Below are positions 1 to 7,419 of a stretch of DNA of 12,639 nucleotides, piece after piece. The notes beneath the pieces are model-generated. The model made no database searches. It had not been told where the DNA came from and was given only the letters and a program-made list of their open reading frames with translations. Each line of letters begins with the position of its first letter. Within the stretch, counting starts at the first letter, position 1. Source of the DNA: Bacillota bacterium. GTDB taxonomy: Bacteria; Bacillota; Dethiobacteria; DTU022; JAAZDU01. The position numbers and the translations under genes were made by a program. The DNA lies in NCBI GenBank assembly GCA_012512665.1, contig JAAZDU010000163.1:1-12639 (forward strand). The letters are read 5' to 3'.

Positions 1-1
1 A

Positions 2-1819
2 GATGAAATAACAGGCGAGATAGAATTATTTTTTTCCCAACTGTTGCAGACCAAACAGGATAATCTGGAAGATGATGAAAAAATAGCTGTTTTTACCTCT
101 GCGCTTGATTTTGAACTTTCGCCTGTGGTGGCCTCCTCTCTCCTTAACGCCGATACCAACACAATAAACGATTTAAAAGCTAGAACCACTGTTATTATGC
201 AGGAGATAATGGAGCAGGGAGTAAAAAGCTCAGGGATAGCAAATGCCCGCCGGCAGCTAGTGCAGGAGATAAACATGCTGCCCTTTAGCCCTGAATTTAA
301 ACAGGCTATGGAGAAGCTGCTTGTGCCACTAGTTAAGGCTAACATGCATTATAATGAAGAAGCAACTTTGGCCAATAAGGAGGCTGCCCGCGAGTCGGTG
401 GAACCTGTGCGGATTTTAAAAAATTCCCTTATTGTCACTGAAGGGGAGAAAGTTACCGAAAAACACCTTATGCAGTTGGAAGCGCTGGGGTTATTGGGAC
501 CTTCGGTCCACTACAGCAGCTATGTTGGCTTGTTCCTTATTCTTCTCACCCTTTTTTTAATCGTTATTCTTTATTTATTGTTTTTTGCCCGCGATGTTTA
601 CAATAATTTTCCTCATTTGGTGCTCTTGGGGCTTATTGTTCTCGTCACCCTGCTTTTGGGAATAGCTGCTCGTTTTTTCTCCGCCTATATTATACCCGTG
701 GCCATGGGTGTAATTCTTATTGCCGTTTTATTTAACAGCCATTTGGCCATACTAATCAATATTATCTTAGCAGTCCTGGTGGGGATTTTAACAGGGGGGG
801 ATTTTTCTTATTTTGCTGTTGCTCTTGTAAGCGGCCTGGTAGCTATTTTTAGTGTTTCCAGGGTAAGCAGGCGTAATGATCTTACCAGAGCGGGAATCTT
901 TATCTCCCTGGTGAATATGGTCATGATTGTAGCAGTTTTTCTCTATGGGGAAGGTTTTAAACTCGAATATGATTTCCTGAAAGATTTCAGTATAGCTGTG
1001 CTGGCAGGGTTGGGCAACGGTCTTTTTTCCGCGGTGATGGCCATAGGTTTATTGCCTTACCTGGAAAGTGCTTTCGGGCTTGTAACCTCTATTACCTTGC
1101 TTGAGCTGTCGGATCCCGGCCGGCCCCTTTTGCGCAACCTGCTGATGAAAGCTCCTGGAACTTACCACCACAGTATTATTGTAGCCAATCTGGCAGAGGC
1201 TGCAGCAGAAGCGATAGGCGCTAACCCTTTGCTGACCAGAGTAGCAGCTTTTTATCATGATATAGGCAAAGTAAAGAGACCGTACTTTTTCATTGAAAAT
1301 CAGCTTTCAGGGGACAACCCTCACAACCGCATCTCACCAAATTTAAGTGCTCTTATTATTCGCTCTCATGTTAAGGATGGAGTTGAGATGGCTAAGAAGG
1401 AAAAACTGCCCCCACAAGTAATCGATATAGTGCAGCAGCACCATGGCACCTGCATGATATCCTTTTTTTACCAGCAGGCGCAGGAACAGGCAGGCAAAAG
1501 TTCTTTGTATGAAGAGGATTTTCGCTATGAGGGCCCCCTGCCCCAGACGAAGGAGGCCGCCATCATTATGCTAGCAGATTCTGCGGAGGCAGCTGTGCGT
1601 TCCCTCTCCAAGCCCGTTGCCGGTAGAATAGAGGGTATGGTCCGCCGTATTATTAGGGAAAAATTAAACGACGGCCAGTTCGATGAGGCACCCCTAACTT
1701 TAAAAGATTTGGATCAGATCGGTGATACCTTCGCGCATATACTGACGGGCATTTATCATACCCGCATCGAATATCCTGAGAGTGATCTCAAAGCTGAGAT
1801 AGAAAAAGGGGGGGCTTAA
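2..1819 (+). CDS. pgpH: Cyclic-di-AMP phosphodiesterase PgpH (7TMR-HD family), 5'-truncated by window edge
   Basis: Membrane phosphodiesterase of the PgpH family, which hydrolyses the second messenger c-di-AMP on its cytoplasmic HD domain. The frame is open from base 2, so the true start and the N-terminal membrane anchor lie upstream of the window; a TTG at 44 is only an internal leucine. In order: the end of the extracytoplasmic 7TMR-HDED domain (to about nt 510), about seven hydrophobic helices (nt 520-1075), then the HD domain. The HD motif YHDIGK has its His-Asp at 1256-1261, preceded by a TYHHS motif and followed by QQHHGT and LADSAEA, all typical metal-site signatures. About 605 residues are visible of a family length near 700. 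It stops 22 bases before the ybeY frame and probably shares its transcript. Family assignment is firm; c-di-AMP as substrate is taken from characterised homologues. Confidence 0.95.
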   Translation, partial: DEITGEIELFFSQLLQTKQDNLEDDEKIAVFTSALDFELSPVVASSLLNADTNTINDLKARTTVIMQEIMEQGVKSSGIANARRQLVQEINMLPFSPEFKQAMEKLLVPLVKANMHYNEEATLANKEAARESVEPVRILKNSLIVTEGEKVTEKHLMQLEALGLLGPSVHYSSYVGLFLILLTLFLIVILYLLFFARDVYNNFPHLVLLGLIVLVTLLLGIAARFFSAYIIPVAMGVILIAVLFNSHLAILINIILAVLVGILTGGDFSYFAVALVSGLVAIFSVSRVSRRNDLTRAGIFISLVNMVMIVAVFLYGEGFKLEYDFLKDFSIAVLAGLGNGLFSAVMAIGLLPYLESAFGLVTSITLLELSDPGRPLLRNLLMKAPGTYHHSIIVANLAEAAAEAIGANPLLTRVAAFYHDIGKVKRPYFFIENQLSGDNPHNRISPNLSALIIRSHVKDGVEMAKKEKLPPQVIDIVQQHHGTCMISFFYQQAQEQAGKSSLYEEDFRYEGPLPQTKEAAIIMLADSAEAAVRSLSKPVAGRIEGMVRRIIREKLNDGQFDEAPLTLKDLDQIGDTFAHILTGIYHTRIEYPESDLKAEIEKGGA

Positions 1820-1841
1820 GATAGCTGTTACGGTTAATAAT

Positions 1842-2273
1842 GTGCAAAATGCATGCATCATATCTCATGATCTGGAAGAAAAGCTGCAGAAACTGGTAGC
1901 TTTTTTATTGCAAGAGGAAGGCAGGCCTTTGAACACGGAAGTAAACATTGTCCTGGTTGACAACGCCTATATCAGCAAGCTCAATGCATTATACCGTTCC
2001 CGGCCTGAAGCTACCGATGTGCTGAGTTTCAACCTGCAGGGAGAGATGCCCGGCCTGGAGGAAGAGGACAGCGTGTTAGGAGACATTTTTATTTCTGCTG
2101 AAAAAGCTGCCCTGCAGGCACAGGAGGCAGGAAAGACTCTGGAAGAAGAAATAATTTTTTTAGCCGCTCACGGCGCACTGCATCTTTTAGGCTACGAGCA
2201 TGATTCTGATGCTGCCGAAGAGAAGATGCAGAGAAAAACCGAGGAAGCTTTAAAATATATTAATACTCTGTAG
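1842..2273 (+). CDS. ybeY: Endoribonuclease / rRNA maturation factor YbeY
   Basis: Zinc metalloprotein of the UPF0054/YbeY family, needed for 16S rRNA 3'-end processing and ribosome quality control in the cytoplasm. The metal motif H-x3-H-x5-H is read as HGALHLLGYEH near the C-terminus, and the conserved segments for 'RPEATDVLSF' and 'LGDIFIS' are present. The start is uncertain. GTG at 1842 is the first ordinary start codon, but it has no Shine-Dalgarno sequence and lies after the codons for KIAVTVNN, which look like the family's first beta strand. The real N-terminus may lie near 1815-1821, right behind an AAAGGGGGGG stretch (1805-1814), where only CTT or ATA codons are available. It is followed directly by dgkA, whose ATG abuts this stop. 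Confidence 0.93.
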   Translation: MQNACIISHDLEEKLQKLVAFLLQEEGRPLNTEVNIVLVDNAYISKLNALYRSRPEATDVLSFNLQGEMPGLEEEDSVLGDIFISAEKAALQAQEAGKTLEEEIIFLAAHGALHLLGYEHDSDAAEEKMQRKTEEALKYINTL

Positions 2274-2651
2274 ATGATAAGAATGATAAATAAGCTGGTT
2301 CGTAGTTTTTCCTTTGCCTACCAGGGGCTAATTTATTGTTTTAAGACCCAGAAGAACATGAGAATTCACTTCTTCATTGCGCTGGTCGTTTTTATGATCT
2401 CCTATTGGCTGGAGCTTGAAAAGGGTGAGTTTTTAATTATTTTATTGACAGTTGCTCTGGTCTGGGTAGCAGAGATAATAAATACCTCCCTGGAAAAGAT
2501 AGTAGACCTGCTCTCCCCTCAGTACCATCCCCTGGCCGGGATCGCTAAAAATGTGGCCGCAGGGGCTGTGCTGGTAAGCGCCATTTTTGCGGTAATTGTG
2601 GGTATTTTAATCTTTGGGGAAAAGCTATTTAAGTTTTTAACCAAAATTTAA
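2274..2651 (+). CDS. dgkA: Diacylglycerol / undecaprenol kinase (DgkA family)
   Basis: Small integral membrane kinase of the prokaryotic DgkA family. In Gram-positives this family mainly phosphorylates undecaprenol to feed the cell-wall lipid carrier pool. The 125 residues hold three hydrophobic helices (about residues 30-46, 52-68 and 93-115). The family signature E-I-I-N-T-S-L-E-K-I-V-D is at about residues 67-78, followed by the conserved cytoplasmic A-K-N-V-A-A-G stretch. ATG 2274 begins immediately after the ybeY stop with no good ribosome binding site, which suggests translational coupling; an in-frame ATG at 2283 is an alternative. The order ybeY-dgkA-cdd is common in Firmicutes, but here a DUF881 gene is inserted before cdd. 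Whether lipid substrate is undecaprenol or diacylglycerol cannot be read from sequence. Confidence 0.93.
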   Translation: MIRMINKLVRSFSFAYQGLIYCFKTQKNMRIHFFIALVVFMISYWLELEKGEFLIILLTVALVWVAEIINTSLEKIVDLLSPQYHPLAGIAKNVAAGAVLVSAIFAVIVGILIFGEKLFKFLTKI

Positions 2652-2737
2652 GAAACTGAAAAAAGGTATATAGCCCATACGAAGCTAAATGTCTTTAAAG
2701 CATAAGCATTTTTCATAGTAAGGAGGCCTTTGGGCCG

Positions 2738-3790
2738 ATGAGATTTGTTTCTCGAGACGGCCAGACAGATAACAAGCTGTTATTATTAATGATAGTTTTG
2801 CTAGCTTTAAACACCGTGCTTTTTATCCTCCTTTTTAATGTCTTGAACGCACAGTTTTCACAAAACAGGGATAGTTTGCTTGTTAAACAGGACTTGGCCA
2901 AGAACCTCATGAATTATAACAGGAAACTTGCCCAGGAACTCGATGTGCAAAACAGAACTTCTGTCCGTGAAGCCCTGGCCAGTTTCAATTACGAAATAGA
3001 TATGGCGCAGGACAGTGATGAGCTGGCCCGGGTCATTTTTAACTATGGGCGGCAGGTGCAGGAGACCATTCTCAGGGAATGGGACAATAAAATGAGAGAA
3101 AGGGTTCTAGTCCTTATCAATCAGGATGAAAATGTAAGAAAAATAGTAGAACCCGTTCAGATTACCCTGCGCTATACAGCTCAAGGCGGCTTGATGGTGG
3201 AGCCAGAAGGGATACTGGCAGATGAAACTTGTGCAGCCATAGAAGATTATTTGACAGATATACCAGTGCCGCAGGAGCAAGTTTTCAGCTTTGAGCTAGA
3301 AAAGGGCGAGGGAAGGATACTTTTAGCCTATAGCCCTCTTGATTATATACAAACGTTGACGGAAGAGCTGAACTCTTTAAGGATTTCCTTGCACGAAGTA
3401 ATGGCCAATGCAGGGTTCAGTGAGCTTTCAGGCCCAGGTATCAGGGTCGAGCTTTATGATGCGCATGAAGGCTATACGAGCAGTGAGATTATTCATGATG
3501 CTGATGTTCGAGATGTTGTAAATGAACTTTTTGCTTCCGGGGCTAAGGGAGTGGCCGTGGGGGGGCAGAGGCTCATTACCACCTCACCTATCCGCTGCGT
3601 AGGTCCGGTCATTAAAGTGAATGAAAAAGAGATAGCTGCTAATCCTGTGGTCATTGAAGCAGTGGGTGATCCGGATGTGCTGGCCAGCGGCCTGGATATA
3701 ATTAAGTTTCAAATGGAATTTCATCGCGGCTTTCGGGTAGAAGTAGAAAAATTAGAAAAGCTTAGCCTGCCGGGCTATTCTAGAAATTAG
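2738..3790 (+). CDS. Membrane-anchored DUF881 family protein with long N-terminal extension
   Basis: The C-terminal third matches DUF881: a predicted coiled stretch (about residues 205-225), then SGPGIRVELYDA, IIHDADVRDVVNELFASGAK, GQRLITTSPIRCVGP and VIEAVGDPD. One hydrophobic helix at about residues 14-36 with a basic N-terminus predicts a signal anchor and an extracytoplasmic body. DUF881 proteins are often found near cell-division or sigma-factor clusters, but their biochemical role is unknown. About 170 residues lie between the anchor and the DUF881 coil; most family members have a short linker there, so this one is larger (350 residues against roughly 230-260). ATG 2738 has AGGAGG at 2721-2726, a rather long 11-base spacing. 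The gene sits between dgkA and cdd, an unusual place. I do not assign a function. Confidence 0.85.
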   Translation: MRFVSRDGQTDNKLLLLMIVLLALNTVLFILLFNVLNAQFSQNRDSLLVKQDLAKNLMNYNRKLAQELDVQNRTSVREALASFNYEIDMAQDSDELARVIFNYGRQVQETILREWDNKMRERVLVLINQDENVRKIVEPVQITLRYTAQGGLMVEPEGILADETCAAIEDYLTDIPVPQEQVFSFELEKGEGRILLAYSPLDYIQTLTEELNSLRISLHEVMANAGFSELSGPGIRVELYDAHEGYTSSEIIHDADVRDVVNELFASGAKGVAVGGQRLITTSPIRCVGPVIKVNEKEIAANPVVIEAVGDPDVLASGLDIIKFQMEFHRGFRVEVEKLEKLSLPGYSRN

Positions 3791-3796
3791 GTGATC

Positions 3797-4180
3797 ATGT
3801 TGGAGCTAAAAGAGCAAATTAAAGTAGCTGTGCAGGCGCGGCAGCATGCCTACGCCCCTTATTCATCTTTTGCTGTTGGAGCTGCCCTTTTAACAGAGAA
3901 GGGGTCGGTATACCCTGGCGCCAATGTAGAAAATGCTTCCCTGGGATTAACAATATGTGCGGAAAGGGTAGCGCTGGCGGCGGCTGTTACGGCAGGGGAG
4001 AGGGATTTTAAGCGCCTGGTTCTTGTTACCAATGCGGCTCCCCCGGCTAGCCCCTGCGGTGCCTGCAGACAGGTTTTAATGGAATTTGCACCCGAGCTAG
4101 AAATAATTTCGGTAAACTTGAAAGGAGAGCAGGTTAATTACTCCCTGCAGGAGCTGCTACCTTACAGTTTTAAATTTTAA
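3797..4180 (+). CDS. cdd: Cytidine deaminase
   Basis: Homotetrameric-type cytidine deaminase, converting cytidine or deoxycytidine to uridine or deoxyuridine in pyrimidine salvage. The zinc and catalytic signature is complete: T-I-C-A-E-R-V-A carries the Cys ligand and the proton-shuttling Glu, and PCGACRQ supplies the other two Cys ligands. This is the three-cysteine pattern of the Bacillus type. The N-terminal [14 protein letters not shown] substrate-pocket motif is also present. The start is ambiguous: GTG 3791 directly follows the DUF881 stop, ATG 3797 gives a normal-length 127-residue protein, and TTG 3800 has slightly better spacing from the AGGTGA at 3789. I chose the ATG. The family gene most often downstream, era, is replaced here by gatC. 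Confidence 0.95.
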   Translation: MLELKEQIKVAVQARQHAYAPYSSFAVGAALLTEKGSVYPGANVENASLGLTICAERVALAAAVTAGERDFKRLVLVTNAAPPASPCGACRQVLMEFAPELEIISVNLKGEQVNYSLQELLPYSFKF

Positions 4181-4196
4181 TGGAAAGGGTGAGAAC

Positions 4197-4484
4197 GTGC
4201 ATTTTTCCCGTGAAGAAATACAGAAAGCCGCGCAGGATGCCAGGATTAGCGTCTCAGCTCAGCAAGAGGAGGAGCTTTTGGCAGAACTTAAAGCTTTTCC
4301 CTTGCAGGAAGACTTCTTTTTAAGGCTGCAGAAGGAGAATGTGGAACAAACCTGTTACGGCCCTGTAGAAGAAAATATCATGGCTAGCGATGAGCCAGGG
4401 GCATCTTTGCCGCTTTCTGAAGTGCTACAAAATGCTCCTGATGCTGATGAAAGCTGTTTTCTTGTCCCTAAAGTAGTGGAGTGA
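4197..4484 (+). CDS. gatC: Aspartyl/glutamyl-tRNA amidotransferase subunit C
   Basis: GatC is the small subunit that wraps around GatA and clamps it to GatB in the tRNA-dependent amidotransferase. The 95 residues match the family in length. The N-terminal helix (SREEIQKAAQDARISVS) corresponds to the usual 'EEVEKVAKLARLELS', and the C-terminus has the strongest signature: SLPLSEVLQNAPDADESCFLVPKVVE, positions about 70-95. The middle is more diverged than in typical members. GTG 4197 is preceded by GGAAAGGGTGAG with about 7 bases of spacing. The last bases overlap gatA by four (GTGA), the classic coupled arrangement, so GatC and the gatA product should be made in step. It belongs functionally with the unusual GatA beside it. 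Confidence 0.9.
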   Translation: MHFSREEIQKAAQDARISVSAQQEEELLAELKAFPLQEDFFLRLQKENVEQTCYGPVEENIMASDEPGASLPLSEVLQNAPDADESCFLVPKVVE

Positions 4485-5938
4485 GTATCTTGTTTTTGTA
4501 CCCGGTGATTGAGGAGGAGGTTTTTGCCATTTACGCTCATCTAAGTGCCAGAGAATTAGCTGTAGAAGTGAAAAAAAATGAGGGTTTTAGGGAAAAGATG
4601 GCGGCTGCACTGTTGCAAAAGTGTAGCTCCGCTCAAAAAGAATACGATCTTTTTTCCTCCTGGTACGGGGAAAAGATAGCTCAAAAGTATAAGGAGGTTA
4701 TTTCGGAAAAAGCTTCTTCTGACAAAAAGCTTTTAGGAGTACCTTATGTCCTTGATGATACCATCTGCAGCCTTGCTTTTCCAGCAGCCTGCGGTTCGCC
4801 CATGCTGCAAAATTACAGACCTCCTTTTGAGGCCTATGCTGTATCTCTGCTTTCTAGGGCAGGCGCCTTTTTATGTGGTAAGGCCAGGGTGGCGGAGTTT
4901 GGGCTGGGCTGCCTGGAGGAGAGCCCCCTGGGGGCAGTAACAGCCAACCCCAGGGGTAAAGGGCATATTGCTGGCAGTGGCGCGGCAGCGGCAGTAGCTT
5001 CCGGGGCAGTTTCCTTTGCCCTGGGCGTGGATACAACGGGCGAATTAAGGGAGGCTGCTTCTTACTGCGGTATTTTTGCTCTTAAACCTTCCTACGGCGC
5101 TATTTCCAGGAGAGGCCTGATTGGTTTTTCCCCCTCCCTGGAACAGGCAGGGATTTTGGCCAGCAGATCATCTGACCTGGCCCTTGTGTTCCAGGAAATT
5201 GCAGTGCGGGATCCACAGGATGCCACTTCTCGTGAAACTTTTTCATTCTCCCCTCAGGGAGACCAGGCAAAAATTAGGAAAATAGCCGTACCCAAGGATT
5301 GGTCATCTGTCCCTTCCCTGCATGAAGAAGTAAAGAAAGTGTTTGCAGATAAGTTAGAACAGCTTACCGCGATGGGCTTTGAGCTGGATTATATTTCTCT
5401 TCCTCACTTTTTCTATGCGCCTGCAGCCGGGTCTTTGCTTGCTGCTGTTGAGGCTTTTTCCAGCCTGGCCAACTATGATGGTGTTCGCTTTGGCTGCAGG
5501 GAGGAAGGAAGGCACCTGCAGGAGATGTATACTAAAACTCGCAGCCGCGGTTTTGGTAAAAGGAGCAGCAACTTTATTATTTTTGGAGCCCTCGTCTCTT
5601 CAGGCAAGTACTACGACAAATATTTTGTGCAGGCACAAAAATTACGGACGCTTATTAAAAGGGAACTTTTGGCATGCCTGTTAGAATATGATTGCCTTTT
5701 AACGCCTACGGTCCCCTTCACGGCCCCTCTTCTGGGCAGGAAGGCCAGCGACCACGGGGGGCTCAATTTTGTTGAAGCTTCCTATACTATGGCAGCTAAC
5801 CTTGCCGGCCTGCCGGCCTTATCATATCCTGTCTTAAGTGAAGGCTCCCTTCCCCTTGGTCTTCAGTTTATAGGAAGGGATAAAGGCGAAGCCGATTTAA
5901 TAGAGATCGCCAGCTTCTTGAAAAAGGAAAACTTTTAA
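4481..5938 (+). CDS. gatA: GatA-like amidase-signature protein lacking the catalytic triad
   Basis: Full-length (485 residues) member of the amidase signature family in the GatA position. GatA normally hydrolyses glutamine and sends ammonia to GatB. The fold landmarks are kept: GVPYVLDDTIC (86-96), LLSRAGAFLCGKARVAEFGLG (123-143), FALKPSYGAISRRGLIGFSPSLEQAG (199-224), YYDKYFVQAQKLRTLI (377-392), ANLAGLPALS (439-448) and LPLGLQFIG (457-465). The chemistry is not. Against the Staphylococcus aureus GatA numbering I recall, catalytic Lys79 is Asp92, cis-Ser154 is Ala164 (the GGSSGGS loop reads HIAGSGA), and nucleophile Ser178 is Glu188 (DTGGS reads DTTGE). The Asp before the 'ANLAGLP' motif is Ala433, and the expected Arg pair near 364-365 is Asn-Phe. 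The frame is uninterrupted and codon use resembles its neighbours, so it is not an obvious pseudogene. GTG 4481 overlaps the gatC stop. Glutaminase activity is not expected; the real role is unknown. Confidence 0.88.
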   Translation: MSILFLYPVIEEEVFAIYAHLSARELAVEVKKNEGFREKMAAALLQKCSSAQKEYDLFSSWYGEKIAQKYKEVISEKASSDKKLLGVPYVLDDTICSLAFPAACGSPMLQNYRPPFEAYAVSLLSRAGAFLCGKARVAEFGLGCLEESPLGAVTANPRGKGHIAGSGAAAAVASGAVSFALGVDTTGELREAASYCGIFALKPSYGAISRRGLIGFSPSLEQAGILASRSSDLALVFQEIAVRDPQDATSRETFSFSPQGDQAKIRKIAVPKDWSSVPSLHEEVKKVFADKLEQLTAMGFELDYISLPHFFYAPAAGSLLAAVEAFSSLANYDGVRFGCREEGRHLQEMYTKTRSRGFGKRSSNFIIFGALVSSGKYYDKYFVQAQKLRTLIKRELLACLLEYDCLLTPTVPFTAPLLGRKASDHGGLNFVEASYTMAANLAGLPALSYPVLSEGSLPLGLQFIGRDKGEADLIEIASFLKKENF

Positions 5939-5966
5939 ACCTGCACATGACACAGGAGGTGGCAGC

Positions 5967-7418
5967 TTGACACAGCTGGAGAGCGTTATTGGTCTGGAAG
6001 TACACGTAGAATTACATACAAAGACAAAACTTTTTTGCCGCTGCAGAACCGATTTCGGTGCAGAGCCCAACACACAGGTGTGCCCTGTTTGCCTGGGCCT
6101 GCCGGGAGGGGCACTGCCGGTGTTGAACCAGAAAGCGCTGGCATATGCCATCAAAGCGTCCCTGGCCCTTAACTGCCGTATAGCCAAAGAGATTACTTTT
6201 GACCGCAAAAATTATTTTTATGCCGATCTGCCCAAGGGCTATCAGATCTCACAGTTTTTCCAGCCTGTTGGCACTAAAGGCTATGTAGAAATCGAGGTGG
6301 ACGGCAAGGTCAAGAAAATAGCTATCCGGCAGCTGCATTTAGAAGAAGATACCGGTAAACTCATCCACCTGGGGGGTATTCTTTCTTCCCCCTACAGCAG
6401 GGTAGATTTTAACCGCGCCGGGGTACCGTTAATTGAGATAGTGACAGAACCGGATATACGCAGTGCTGAAGAGGCTAGGCTTTTCCTGCAAAAATTGAGA
6501 GATATCCTGCGCTATATCGATATATCCGATTGCAAAATGCAAGAAGGTTCCCTGCGCTGTGATGCCAACGTAAGCGTCCGCCCTGCTGGCAGCGACAGCC
6601 TGGGGAATAAAACAGAACTGAAAAATATGAATTCATTCCGATCCGTTTACCAGGGAATAGAATACGAAATAAACAGGCAGCGGGAACTGGTAATGCGGGG
6701 CGAGTCAGTTCTCCCCGAGACAAGGCACTGGGATGAAGAAAATGAAGTTACCCGGGCCATGCGCGGCAAATTAGCTTCGGCAGATTACCGCTGCTTCCCT
6801 GATCCCAATATACCACCCCTGAAAGTAGATAGCTCCTGGGTGGAGCAGTTGGCCGACAGTATTCCAGAGCTTCCTGATGCCCGCTTAAAAAGATTTGTGG
6901 AAGACTATGGCCTCCCCCTGCGCGATGCACAGCTTTTGACAGGCTCGCGGGAACTGGCAGAGTTTTTAGATGCCACTCTTGCTCATTACCGCCAGCCTAA
7001 GGCTGTAAGCAATTGGATCCAGGGGGAGCTTCTGCGGCTGCTTAATTTGGAAAATATGGGTATTACTAGCTGTAAAGTTAAACCTCAGGATCTGGGGAGG
7101 CTGCTGGAGATGGTGGATAAAGGAGTTATCAGTGGCAAAATGGCCAAGGATATTTGGGAAGAAATGTTTGCCAGCGGCAAAGGGCCTGAAACAATTGTAA
7201 AAGAAAAAGGGCTTGTCCAGATTTCTGATGAAAATATACTGGGCCAGATCGTAGCAGAGGTAATTCAAGAAAATCCAAATTCTGTTAAAGATTACCTGGG
7301 CGGTAAAAAGAAGGCCATTGGCTTCCTGGTAGGGCAGGTCATGAAAAAGACCAAGGGCCAGGCCAACCCACAGCTAGTCAACAAGCTTTTGCGCGAGAAG
7401 CTCACGGAAGGTTCGTGA
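5967..7418 (+). CDS. gatB: Aspartyl/glutamyl-tRNA amidotransferase subunit B
   Basis: GatB phosphorylates the carboxylate of Glu-tRNA(Gln) or Asp-tRNA(Asn) and transfers ammonia to it. Seen: IGLEVHVELHTKTK (8-21) with the metal/ATP-site Glu11 and His13; four zinc-type cysteines, Cys24, Cys26, Cys39 and Cys42; FDRKNYFYADLPKGYQISQ (78-96); HLEED (124-128); DFNRAGVPLIEIV (147-159); and CKMQEGSLRCDANVSVRP (189-206). The C-terminal YqeY-like tRNA-binding tail is complete, ending near IGFLVGQVMKKTKGQANPQLV. Length (483) is normal. Oddities: one extra residue in LPGGALP (45-51), about four extra at 135-142, and a diverged form of the usually constant DYRYFPEPDLPP segment at 273-284. TTG 5967 has AGGAGGTG at 5954-5961, spacing 7. 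The gene ends one base from the convergent small gene, with no visible terminator. Confidence 0.95.
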   Translation: MTQLESVIGLEVHVELHTKTKLFCRCRTDFGAEPNTQVCPVCLGLPGGALPVLNQKALAYAIKASLALNCRIAKEITFDRKNYFYADLPKGYQISQFFQPVGTKGYVEIEVDGKVKKIAIRQLHLEEDTGKLIHLGGILSSPYSRVDFNRAGVPLIEIVTEPDIRSAEEARLFLQKLRDILRYIDISDCKMQEGSLRCDANVSVRPAGSDSLGNKTELKNMNSFRSVYQGIEYEINRQRELVMRGESVLPETRHWDEENEVTRAMRGKLASADYRCFPDPNIPPLKVDSSWVEQLADSIPELPDARLKRFVEDYGLPLRDAQLLTGSRELAEFLDATLAHYRQPKAVSNWIQGELLRLLNLENMGITSCKVKPQDLGRLLEMVDKGVISGKMAKDIWEEMFASGKGPETIVKEKGLVQISDENILGQIVAEVIQENPNSVKDYLGGKKKAIGFLVGQVMKKTKGQANPQLVNKLLREKLTEGS

Positions 7419-7419
7419 G

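Noticed and set aside
4964..4984. Ser166 in IAGSGAA as a shifted cis-Ser of the GatA triad.
   Set aside because: Using it would need a two-residue shift inside a segment where the AAAVA and DTxG landmarks align without gaps, and the Lys and nucleophile Ser would still be missing.
5379..5684. + strand open frame of 101 codons inside gatA in another frame.
   Set aside because: Embedded in the conserved GatA-like coding sequence with no start signals; considered as evidence of a frameshift in gatA but the gatA frame itself keeps family similarity throughout.
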